From NCBI GenBank assembly GCA_964017195.1, contig OZ024889.1, positions 62,817,858-62,881,857 of the forward strand: a stretch of 64,000 nucleotides of DNA, written 5' to 3'. The DNA comes from Siderastrea radians. Lineage: Eukaryota; Cnidaria; Anthozoa; Scleractinia; Rhizangiidae. Below the pieces are notes generated by a model, which was given only the letters and a program-made list of their open reading frames with translations, did no database searches and was not told where the DNA came from. The position numbers were made by a program, and so were the translations under genes. Positions 56,001-64,000 of this stretch are shown piece after piece. Each line of letters starts with the position of its first letter. Within the stretch, counting starts at the first letter, position 1.

Positions 56001-59000
56001 ACCCATTTTTCCTCTCAAAAGCGAGCCGACCCTGTTACGAGGGGGTGCCAACTCTAACACTTGCTGTTTGAACACCACTACACGGTAATGAGGGTCGTCC
56101 CAAAAATCTGGAGTAACCTCCCGATTTTGTTATGAAGCTCCCACAAAAATTAAACGATATCGAAATTTCTTCAGTCTCAAACCGCTTTATCTTTTTGTCT
56201 ACTTTTCACATTTCTCCGATCTAATGCAATTAGGCCACGTTCCTACTAGAATAGCCGGACTGTGGGAATCTAAAAGAGGTGAGAGCCAATATGCAACAAT
56301 GTTGCTGCAAAGTAAAGGCTTTCAGTTCACAAAGTATGGTTAATCAGACAGCCGCATTGGAAACTAAAATGTCAGGAATTAGTTTCTAAAGAAGCTATGA
56401 TGCTGCTGTGAAGAGATTCAAACACTTGTGTTCATTGTTTATTGTAAATCTGTAGCGCCAGATAGGAAAATGTAAGCATTAGTTCTAGGTAACGAAATCT
56501 TATCGCTGAATTACCGAGCTGCTGTTTGCTCTTCAAAACTGCTACCTGACTTAATCTCTTCACTATAAACGACATATTTGTCCCTTCAAAACCAAAAGGA
56601 ATTAATTTTACCATGTGTTTTAAGCCCGTATTTTTGAGGCGGTTTTTATCTCCCGAACTGGTATTCTAGAGAAATAACTCGTTGGATGCCCCTGACTCAA
56701 GGGGCGACCTGTGTTTTATGTACATCTCTTGAGAGACCAAAGCCGAAGACAGAATAAATTTCTTCGGGGTGTTTGTTTTATTTGTTTGGGGTCAGGTGTT
56801 AACACCTTTAAGTCGTGTAAACTTGAAGCAAGTTTGTGGTATGGCCTCTTATTTCCCATGATTTTCGTCATCTAGCCGTCAAAATGTTGTGGACTCCCGA
56901 GGCTTAGAAGGTATCTCTGCATTAATTATCTTTGGCTCAAGGGAAGATTGAAACTATTGTTTGACATTTTTCACTACTTGAACTTTTTTAAAAGAATAGC
57001 CTGCGAGCAGGCTCTCTATTCGGGGGGCAACGCAACGTGAATTATTTTCTTACGTGAATTATTTTCTTCGAGAGCGCCGAAGGCGCGAGTTTCGGCGAGC
57101 GAAGCGAGCCGCTGGGCGAGCGAAGCGAGCCCGCGGTGAAAATTGAGAGCCTGCACGTATCCCATTGAATTTTGAATCCGGCGCGTTCGTCCACGAACGC
57201 AGCACTCTGATTGGTCAAAAATGACAGGCTCAATTAATATGAGTAATTAATATGCATATGGCTCAATTAATATGCATAAGTTCCTAATTTTTCGGGCGCA
57301 AGAATTACACACACGGCTCGACAAAGAAGACAATTTTACGAAATAAATACCAATGTTTTCGCACATCGTCGCCAATACTTGTCCGCGACTTCCATCGCGA
57401 TTTGAAACTTCAAATAGATTTTCCGTGGACATTCGACCCGATTTTCCAGTTCCATATTTCACCAAAAAACTACAACTGCAGATACGGCAATGTCCACTTG
57501 CTTTGTTGACAACTTTTTTCGGAGTTAAAACGCGTTCTTCCGATCCTTCCATGAAGAGCCACAAAGATCTAGACGAAATCCCGGGAAAACTTCCACGTGC
57601 ATCTTTCTGTCATGTTTGTTTATATTTTTCTCGTTCCCTATTGGCTAGTTATTTGACACCGGAAGCGTGGCGAGTTGTCAACAAGTTGTCACATTTCGAG
57701 GGGCCGGAATTGAAATTCAATGACTCACGTGCAGGCTCTCGTTTTTCACCGCGGGCTCGCTTCGCTCGCCTTCACTTCGTTCGCCGAAACTCGCGCCTTC
57801 GGCGCTCTCAAAGAAAATAATTCACGTTGCTCCCCCGAATAGAGAGCCTGCTCGCAGGCTATTAAAAGAATAAAACTACGATCTTAACCAATTTCATGTG
57901 GCCAACCCTGATATTTTCAACGTTGTTTACAGTAAACAGGGCAAAGAAAGCATATTGCATTAAAATGATTCGCTTTATATGAACAGATTATTGAATTCTC
58001 AGTCTCAGTTAGACTTGATTTAGTTTAAATAACCGGTCCATAAAAGCTAAGATTCCTGTATCGTAATTAATTCAGAGCCGAGTAGTGTATTTGGAGAACC
58101 TCACGCTGTTGTGCACCGTTAGGGGTCGGGTTAGGTACCGTTGATGCGCGCCGTTTAATCACAGGGCGCCCACACAAACATTCTGAACCGTTTGTAGTTA
58201 AAATTATAAGGGAATGTATGAAAAAATCGAAAAGTTTCTAATAACGTGAAATGCTGGGAGAAATATTTACATTTAAGTTCAAAATAAACATAATGGTATC
58301 TCAATCGTTGTGTTTTGTTGTCATTGTGCCTCTAAACAGCGAGTATTAGCGATTTCTAGGGTTTAGCGATGCGATTGACTGTACGTAATAAGAGGAAAAC
58401 AAGGGAGGAAATCCAGATTTCAGACCGGCCCAGCGCCGAGCCCATTTTCACCAAGAAATTCGCATTGCACCGCTTCCAAGCTCCGTACCAGGAAAGCAGA
58501 CGAGTTAATCTTCCTTCTCCTATCATTCAATTGGAAATTCATCGAAAACTCGAAGCGCGAGCCGCCGAATAATAACGTGAAATCCAGCAATCGAGGCTCC
58601 AACCATCCGCGGCTGAAGTTTCGTGTGCCGGCCTGTAACTGTCACGCCGCTTGCTCTTTTCTGATTGGATCCGCTCGAACAATGCCCTTTCATAAAGTTT
58701 ATGAAAGGGGCATTGTTCGCAATCCTTCTGCTTTCAACAATTAAAGGGGCATTGTCACGAGAATTTCGCAGATTTTTGGTCAAAACTGTGCTAAAATTAT
58801 CGGTAGCAAACTTTATCCATGCCCAACATTGTGTTTGAACATTTAAAGGAACATATTAACTTAATTTCATTTACAGAAAACAAACCATGACCATTAAATA
58901 TTGATTTACTGTCAACACGCTGAAAGAATTTGAACAGTTTAGCCTAATTTTTTCAAAATTGTAATCCATTTTCATCCGTGCCATTCGTAGCAACAGACGA

Positions 59001-62000
59001 CAGAAAATAGTTTCAGTGAAGTAATATAGTCTTTGAAAACAAAACTAGACCATTATTTGTGGGCGTTCATTGATGTGAGGACATATTTTTTGATTTCTAA
59101 AGTTAACTAAAATAGCGTGACTATGCCCCTTTAACTTGAGTTCGAAAGTACTCCTCGAGACATTGCTTGCAAAACCTGTGGCCACAGCTCGTTTGAACCG
59201 GCTCTTTCGATGGCAAGGTATAGAATGATTCCTTGCTACTTCCGCCATTGTGAATAAATCTGTGCCAGGCTGTGGAATTGAAGGACTGCTAAACTGGGCT
59301 TGGAGGTTCACCGAAGCGTGTGACGTGCATATTTTTCGTGACTCGTGCGCATCTCTTGCCACACATTTCTAACGCTAGATAAAATAACCGTATTGTCTTT
59401 TGGATAAGAGATTTCTTGTCTTGTTCAAATTTGGCGGCTTTACATACACCTTTATTTGTTTATTTTTGTTAGGGTGATCCAGAAAGAGTCAAAACTCTGT
59501 TACCAAAAGGAACCCTGGTAAACTAAACTATTACCATTACAAACTATCTATTATAACTTAGTACGTAAGATTATAAAAAGCGAAGAAAAAAGAAAAAAAC
59601 GTTAAAAACGTAATAATCAGATCTAATTGAGAAATTTTGTAACACCATTACAAAAAAGGCCCCCTTGTCGGCTTCGGTCCTAACTTGTGGGATATGCACA
59701 GGGTCCAGAGGAGTTAAATTTGTACGCAAGAATTATCCTTCGTACATCTTACCATATAAAACACCTAACCAAGTCGAACTCAGTAATCCTAAGAGCCCAC
59801 AGTAATTTGACCTGCGGGTAACGCAAGTTCGCAGCATATTATGTCGGTTGTCTTTCGCAAGGAAAACTAAACGTTCTGCTCGAACTTCGCTCCTCTGGAC
59901 CCTGTGGATACGGAGACAATTACTCTGTCAGGCTTAATATAATATCCTTGGAACGACATCCCGGTTAAAAAGCAAAGTAATTTTGTAAGAACTGTGGAAC
60001 AGTATTAGTAATGCATTTCAGTCTTAGCAAACTTAGGGCATGCTTGTCTCCAGGTATTCCAATTTAAAATCTGCGTAGCACATGATAGCAGTGTCACTTC
60101 AGCAGTCAGACATTGACACAATTCTGGCCGCTCGACGTTGTAGGCGTTCAAGGCGATTTGAATCGCATTTGTTACCGCAGGAACTATTAGTGACTTACAC
60201 AGAGTGTTGGCTGCAGCTAGTGTCAAGTTTTTCCACAGGCCGCCCAACATCCTCACTCTTTTACCTCTATCAGCATAGTGAAACGAGCAGGAGCGAAAGA
60301 GAATCTTGGATCGAGCACAGTCTAGTGAAAAGAGCTTTTTAGGGGCTGTCTCTTTCAGAATTTCGCCCAGTATTCTTCCTTATTTTTTCTCGTTGTTTCA
60401 ACGCCGTTACTTTTGAGCAGTCGTTGTTTTTTGTGAAGGATAGAGAGCTATTTTTCCAGCTATTATTTTTGCTTCCTGGGGCTTGCGCCCTCGTTCCTCA
60501 CGGCTTGCGTCTTTGCCACTCGCCGAACGGAACGCGCCCTTCCCGGTTCTTTACGCACGCCCTACTATCCTTGACAGCGTCCACTACTTCTTTGAACGAG
60601 GTACAACTGTACACCAGTAACTCACAACAATAGCCCTAGCCTTAAAATAATATTAGAGCTAGTGTTAGAAGAAATCAATTGAAATAGCGAATCCAGTGAG
60701 GTAGCGCTTAGTTGAATCCTTGATGAAAAATAAAGACTGCCTTGTCCTTGATGAAAAATAAAGACTGCTCGCAATCTACCCTCAGTGAAATGTCCATAAA
60801 ATGGCCAGAAGTCCGTTCGTAAAATGACTTAGAGGTGTTAGCCTGTGTACGGCCTGTGTTAGCCTGGGGAGGGCGGGCGGCTGTACACAGGCTAAGAGAT
60901 GTTAGTGTGATTTGTATTTCATCTACGTGAGTCCAGTCAGTTAGTAGCTTTGGGACTCACGCCCATTTTGTTTTTTGTTTTTTTGGCTTAATTAAATCTG
61001 TCCTCATCACTTATGCGAAAAAAATATCTTCACGATATAATTCCTGCATTGTTTTAGTATTCCAATTTCGGGATTTCTCAGACAATGCCAACGCGCATTA
61101 GAACCTATCCTGCTTGATAGAAATTATTAATAAGAGAGTTCTTTCCTTGCGTTACTCTCGCGAGTTTGGTACATAAAAACCGCGGTGCATTGCAAACACT
61201 ATCCAAGTCTGGCGGGCTTTTCATATACGCCTCTCATTCACCAAGACCTTCAACTGTCGCATTTTAAGATACTCTCTTAGACGGCTTCAGATGAAAAGAA
61301 AAGTTGCACCAGATGACCTTAGATTTTGGTCATCATTTTGGTCAGGAAAGAGAGTTCTTTCCTTGCGTTACTCTCGCGAGTTTGGTACATAAAAACCGCG
61401 GCGCATTGCAAACACTATCCAAGTCTGGCGGGCTTTTCATATACGCCTCTCATTCACCAAGACCTTCAACTGTCGCATTTTAAGATACTCTCTTAGACGG
61501 CTTCAGATGAAAAGAAAAGTTGCACCAGATGACCTTAGATTTTGAGTCAATTTCCTTGTTTCTTTAGAGTTTCACCCAGTTGGAAAGAAACTTCTACACC
61601 AGATGAAGTACGTTTTGACTCAAATTCCTTGTTTCTTTAGGGCTTCAGTTGGAAGGAAAACTTCCAGACCAGGCAGACTTAGATCAGTGGCCAAAAGCAA
61701 AGGAGCAAATTGCCGGAGTATTCTCAACGAAGAGTCAGTCAGAGTGGTGTGAAATCTTCAAGGATCTAGACGCTTGCGTCGAACCAGTGCTCACAACAGA
61801 CGAAGCACCTGCCCACCCTCTCAATAAAGAGAGAAATACATTTGCTTTAAATCAGGGCGTTTACGAACCAACCCCAGCACCAAAGCTATCAAGAACCCCT
61901 GGGAACTGCACGCCAAGACCGCAGCCAAATATTGGGGAACACACGTTTGAGGTTTTAGAAGAGGCTGGGTATTCAGATAGAGAAATTAAACAACTAATAA

Positions 62001-62044
62001 GGGATGACGTTGTTGATTGCCCGAACATTAAGTCATCACTTTGA
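42763..62044 (+). CDS. AMACR: Alpha-methylacyl-CoA racemase
   Basis: Four exons (42763-43102, 47075-47301, 48259-48454, 61641-62044) join in phase to 388 aa; human AMACR is 382. It belongs to the CoA-transferase family III (CaiB/BaiF) fold. Catalytic His127 lies in KAGHDIN and Asp157 in [10 protein letters not shown], 30 residues apart as in the mycobacterial enzyme (126/156); Glu245 in SLEPKFY fits the third active-site acid. It interconverts (2R)- and (2S)-methylacyl-CoA so that pristanic acid and bile-acid-type side chains can enter beta-oxidation. The C-terminus KSSL resembles the KASL peroxisomal signal of the human protein. Intron 3 (13.2 kb) contains an antisense TRAF pseudogene. The start codon lies in a TISU motif. 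Confidence 0.94.
43271..43536. repeat. G-rich element with GGGGGGACAGGGGGG ends
   Basis: GGGGGGGACAGGGGGG at the left faces CCCCCCTGTCCCCCCC at the right. The interior is a run of GGGAAGCGGGAG and GGGCGGGA motifs, over 75 per cent purine by eye, with quadruplex potential. In AMACR intron 1. Confidence 0.65.
44584..44795. mobile_element. MITE of the TTAACCCTTT family, copy 3
   Basis: TTAACCCTTTCAGCCCTGAT at the left and GGCCTGAAAGGTTAA at the right. The best-preserved inverted ends in this window. Confidence 0.75.
45222..45460. repeat. Tandem duplication, about 116 bp unit
   Basis: ATTCAGATTGCTATTTATG at 45234 and ATTCAGATTGCTATTCATG at 45348 start units sharing AGGTGAAAA, GTAGTTTGTGGG, AATCAGATGA and ATTTGTTCTTGGG. 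It runs on into a G-rich tail ending near 45550. Confidence 0.7.
45932..46193. mobile_element. MITE with perfect 15 bp ends
   Basis: TTAAAGGAGAAGGTC and GACCTTCTCCTTTAA bound 262 bp. A CpG-containing interior includes AAAATGGCGAC. AMACR intron 1. Confidence 0.75.
47075..47301 (+). CDS. AMACR: AMACR exon 2
   Basis: Acceptor TTTTTTAAAG|GT and donor TCAATG|GTAGG. Carries both catalytic residues, His127 and Asp157. Confidence 0.92.
47746..48118. mobile_element. TIR element, TACTGTAAAAGCTCT ends
   Basis: TACTGTAAAAGCTCTATTA at the left and AGAGCTTTTATGGTA at the right. The interior has alternating GGGGGCTTATTAGAG units on both strands. AMACR intron 2. Confidence 0.65.
48259..48454 (+). CDS. AMACR: AMACR exon 3
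   Basis: Acceptor CATATCAG|GTT and donor CTTAAAG|GTATG. Holds the linker and Glu245. Confidence 0.92.
49648..49827. mobile_element. Mariner-like MITE
   Basis: AATACAGTCAACTCTCC at the left and GATTGACTGTATT at the right, with TA at the ends; TATGGACAC recurs as a subterminal motif. 180 bp. Confidence 0.65.
49948..50520 (-). pseudogene. CR1/L2-like LINE 3' end
   Basis: On the minus strand a 115-codon frame (50487-50140) reads as a reverse transcriptase C-terminal tail: [41 protein letters not shown]. It is followed by a TTATC microsatellite (49948-49978), the usual 3' terminus of such elements. 5' truncated. Confidence 0.8.
51080..51176. mobile_element. 97 bp TIR element with 11 bp TSD
   Basis: TACCTGCGATCAGGC and GCCTGATCGCAGGTT are the ends, with TTTTCGTTTCGC and GCGAAACGAAAA inside. 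AAAATTCTCTT occurs directly on both sides (51069-51079 and 51177-51187). Confidence 0.8.
51492..51795 (-). mobile_element. SINE inserted in the TRAF MATH domain
   Basis: The minus-strand head GTGTGGCCGAGTGGTTAGAG (A box) and GGTTCAAGTCC (B box) looks like a tRNA-Ser (loop CTTGAAA), but lacks the long variable arm and a paired T stem. GTTATA flanks both ends (51486-51491 and 51796-51801). Removing it restores the frame [12 protein letters not shown]. Confidence 0.8.
53996..54019. repeat. GACA microsatellite
   Basis: Six uninterrupted GACA units in an intron of the TRAF pseudogene. Confidence 0.9.
54190..54397. mobile_element. MITE of the TTAACCCTTT family, copy 4
   Basis: CCATTTAAGCCCTGA at the left and CTCAAAGGGTTAA at the right. 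The interior aligns with copies at 14645, 32047 and 44584. Confidence 0.7.
55937..56996. other. Intron sequence upstream of the TRAF relic
   Basis: Searched on the minus strand for a RING with paired CxxC motifs to complete the TRAF gene; none seen. No other gene recognised. Confidence 0.4.
56997..57861. mobile_element. MULE-like TIR element with 9 bp TSD and a gene fragment
   Basis: TAGCCTGCGAGCAGGCTCTC and its inverse form the ends of inverted repeats that stay alignable for over 100 bp (GAGAGCGCCGAAGGCGCGAG, CGAGCGAAGCGAGC). TTAAAAGAA flanks both sides (56988-56996 and 57862-57870). Long inverted ends with a 9 bp duplication fit Mutator-like elements. No transposase; the interior holds a zinc-finger-like frame. 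Confidence 0.75.
57247..57564 (-). CDS. ZAD/THAP-like zinc-finger fragment inside the TIR element
   Basis: A 105-codon frame with paired cysteines: [10 protein letters not shown] near residue 24 and [15 protein letters not shown] near residue 82, with a conserved-looking middle ([20 protein letters not shown]). The two CxxC pairs about 60 residues apart fit a C4 finger of the ZAD kind. I recall similar N-termini as repeated coral sequences. It lacks any downstream domain, so it is either a captured exon or the remnant of the element's own protein. Confidence 0.45.
   Translation of the reverse strand: MWLFMEGSEERVLTPKKVVNKASGHCRICSCSFLVKYGTGKSGRMSTENLFEVSNRDGSRGQVLATMCENIGIYFVKLSSLSSRVCNSCARKIRNLCILIEPYAY
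58676..58719. repeat. 44 bp palindrome
   Basis: CGAACAATGCCC, then TTTCATAAA, faces TTTATGAAA, then GGGGCATTGTTCG. The loop is almost absent; arms are about 21 bp. Confidence 0.8.
58741..59134. mobile_element. MITE, TTAAAGGGGCAT ends
   Basis: TTAAAGGGGCATTGTCACG at the left and CGTGACTATGCCCCTTTAA at the right differ at one position. A partial start of a related element, TTAAAGGGATCTATCAC, is seen at 63811. Confidence 0.8.
59697..59906. mobile_element. MITE, CACAGGGTCCAGAGGAG ends
   Basis: CACAGGGTCCAGAGGAG and CTCCTCTGGACCCTGTG are perfect 17 bp inverted ends 210 bp apart. The flanking bases do not give a clear duplication. Confidence 0.7.
60716..60770. repeat. Short direct duplication
   Basis: TCCTTGATGAAAAATAAAGA with CTGC after it occurs twice with a 28 bp period. 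Confidence 0.8.
60839..60894. mobile_element. 56 bp TIR element with 8 bp TSD
   Basis: TAGCCTGTGTAC and GTACACAGGCTA ends; flanks AGAGGTGT and AGAGATGT (7 of 8). A second TAGCCTG lies inside. Same TAGCCTG terminus as 18224 and 56997. Confidence 0.65.
61132..61640. repeat. Stacked duplications of the AMACR exon 4 acceptor region
   Basis: A 216 bp unit starting AAGAGAGTTCTTTCC at 61132 repeats almost identically at 61348. Each unit ends in CTCTTAGACGGCTTCAG then GATGACCTTAGAT. This resembles the real exon edge TTTAGGGCTTCAG...GCAGACTTAGAT at 61637. A further, different copy starts at 61563. AG dinucleotides align at 61280, 61496, 61567 and 61640. Confidence 0.75.
61641..62044 (+). CDS. AMACR: AMACR exon 4 with stop
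   Basis: Acceptor TTTCTTTAG|GG. 134 codons ending KSSL and TGA. Preceded by at least three decaying copies of its own 5' edge. Confidence 0.92.
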
Positions 62045-64000
62045 CATCTTACTGCTTTGACCATTGTGGAACAACTTGAGGTCCCGTCCACATTTTAATA
62101 GGGACCTCACCGCAATCGGGACAGTGACGGTCACGAGAACGTCGCTAAACAAAAGGTTCAATTAACACAAAAATGTCTCTGCGCGTGCGTTATACATTCT
62201 AGCACATTTCTTCGTCGTCCTCTGGAAAACAAGAAAGTGAAATGACAATATTTTTTATTCTATGGAGAACGTAAACACTCGACAGTAAATTTTCTTTTCT
62301 CTACCTGGACTTGAACGTCGAGTCCACGAAGTCAGCTCCAAGATCGTTCGGCCAGATTAGACAAACTTGATCTAGAAGGGATAATCACATAGTAAAGGCA
62401 TCGTGAACTTTCCTTTATGAAGACGTTTTCCTTGGTGTTGCCGTCATGTTTGCTTAGGGTCCCTAATGTGTTTTCAAAAGTGTACGTTTTCAGGTGCCTA
62501 AATACGAAGCAAAATATTTTTGTCAACAAAAGCGTTTCGAATTGTCTTTACCTGTCCAAACTGATGCAGGGGAAAACGGATATCTTTTCATGCGTTTTCG
62601 CCTGTTTTCCGCACCTCACCAATCTTGAACCCAGATCTTTACATTTCAGCACGTACAAGGGAGATCTGGGTTCAAGATGATCTTCACACGACAGCGTTTT
62701 CAAAACGAAGCGTTTCAAAAAGTCTTTCTCACAAGTCTCCGTATTCACAGGGTTTTCGATCTTTTTTCTTCGTGTTCAAAAAGGCAAAAACGCATTAAAA
62801 GGTGTGATAACAAGTTTTGGGGCTATCTTGGGAAATTCTCTAATCTCGGTAATGACTTCTCAAATTTGGGGTAAACACTCGCTGGCTGCGGCAAGACTGG
62901 GACCTATACAGTAGAAACCCTCGAGACTCAGAGAGCAGACAGTACTTTGGATCCAACAGTAGAGTTTAATCTCTTGAACATAACCACACAACGTAACCAC
63001 TTGGTATTAAACCGATACAACTACGTACAGGAATGGATTGTTGTCACCGGCGTCCCCACCGGGGAAACCGCACGGGTGTAACCTCAGCAAGTATAGCCCG
63101 GTCGGGCGTAATCGAAGAACTATACTTACAAAGGCACGTACAACCTCCATATAGATGACGTAATCTTCCGACGACTAATCCTAAACTGCTATTGGTTATC
63201 GATGATCTAACTATTGTGTTAGGCCGTTCCATCATTGGTAAGTCGGTCATTCTGTCAAAGATTACCTACTTAAACAACTTCGGGTAGTTCATACACTAAG
63301 GCGTTACACCACAATACAGATGAACGGGTGGTTATCGTGATAAGTTGACTCCTACAACTTACTGCTGTCGGCTTTTCTATGTTTTTAAACTATTGAAGAA
63401 ACATCAGCAAATTCTCTTCTCACAAAGGTATAGCTACGCTTTCAAACTAAGAGGCATGTACTGTGGATGGAGCCCAAGATTATTCTGTATGTTGGCGTAA
63501 ATTGTCAAGCTTTTATTTAACTTTTGGGCGTGTACCAATTTGACAGAAGGGTTTCTAAGCCCTGCCTACTTTATGAATGTCATAAATTTCGTTGGGCCTG
63601 TTAGGTGTCTCTAAACAAAGAAAAAAATTAAATTAAAAGTAAATAAAAGCAAGAAACGGGAACTCAAAGTTCTGTGATCGTAGTTTCAGTATAACAATCT
63701 AAAGAAGGAGAAAATGATTATGTTAAATGCACTCAGCCAGTTCACCTTCACCTAGCTCCTTCGTGCCACGTGGCTCATGAGGCCTCTGTTTTTAGGTTCC
63801 CGTTATCAATTAAAGGGATCTATCACAGCGATTTTTTCCGACGTTTTGTCAAACCAGTGACAAAATTAAGACTACATCTTTGCTCAGACGCAAAAAATAT
63901 TCGAACAACAATACGAAGAACTGAATCAAATGAGAACGAACCATAAAAAGTTTTAAACGATCTTTCCGAGACACGCGGGAGAATTCAATCCATGGCCATT
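62045..64000. other. AMACR downstream region
   Basis: No gene recognised. Contains a 17 bp perfect hairpin (ATCTTGAACCCAGATCT at 62622 and its inverse ending 62678). No canonical AATAAA was noted close to the AMACR stop. Confidence 0.4.

Noticed and set aside
57353..57820. 155-codon plus-strand ORF
   Set aside because: Antisense shadow of the zinc-finger fragment that continues into the terminal inverted repeat.
58369..58572. 67-codon plus-strand ORF
   Set aside because: Basic, no domain, adjoins repeat sequence; resembles repeat-derived frames I recall from corals rather than a gene.
1..64000. CRISPR arrays, operons, ribosome binding sites
   Set aside because: The window is nuclear animal DNA with spliced genes. 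Tandem repeats present are microsatellites or minisatellites without uniform spacers.

Overview
The window is nuclear DNA of an animal, most likely a cnidarian and probably a stony coral. The genes are split by GT-AG introns. They include animal-specific families (a chondroitin synthase, a PTTG1IP-like membrane protein, TRAF zinc fingers, ARMC6). The gaps are filled with AT-rich sequence, tRNA-derived SINEs and many short inverted-repeat transposons of kinds I recall from coral genomes. The assignment below Metazoa is inference; no species can be named.

Layout. (1) 4333-8126, plus strand: a four-exon FAD-linked oxidoreductase of the berberine-bridge-enzyme type with both flavin-attachment residues. 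(2) 10622-20845, minus strand: a four-exon ARMC6-like armadillo protein whose 6.1 kb first intron is a nest of transposons. (3) 21138-24097, plus strand: a two-exon PTTG1IP-like protein, head-to-head with ARMC6 across a 292 bp shared promoter region. (4) 26545-27390, minus strand: an intronless multi-pass membrane protein I do not recognise. (5) 32275-40764, minus strand: a two-exon chondroitin sulfate synthase. (6) 42763-62044, plus strand: a four-exon alpha-methylacyl-CoA racemase (AMACR). Its 13.2 kb third intron holds, on the opposite strand, a decayed TRAF-like gene (51396-55936), a LINE tail and several DNA transposons.

All splice junctions of the five multi-exon genes were checked for phase. 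They join into 477, 468, 204, 728 and 388 codon frames with no internal stops, close to family lengths where I know them. The genes do not form a pathway: they cover flavoenzyme oxidation, glycosaminoglycan synthesis, peroxisomal or mitochondrial branched-chain lipid metabolism, and scaffold or membrane roles.

The most unusual material lies between the exons. There is a family of TAGCCTGCGAGC-type terminal-inverted-repeat elements with 8-11 bp target duplications, one of which carries a zinc-finger gene fragment. A 2.2 kb inverted repeat contains two younger insertions. A SINE is inserted into the TRAF MATH domain at a site that reads through in frame once the SINE is removed. Decaying copies of the splice-acceptor region of AMACR exon 4 are stacked in front of the real one. 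No rRNA, CRISPR array or convincing functional tRNA gene is present.
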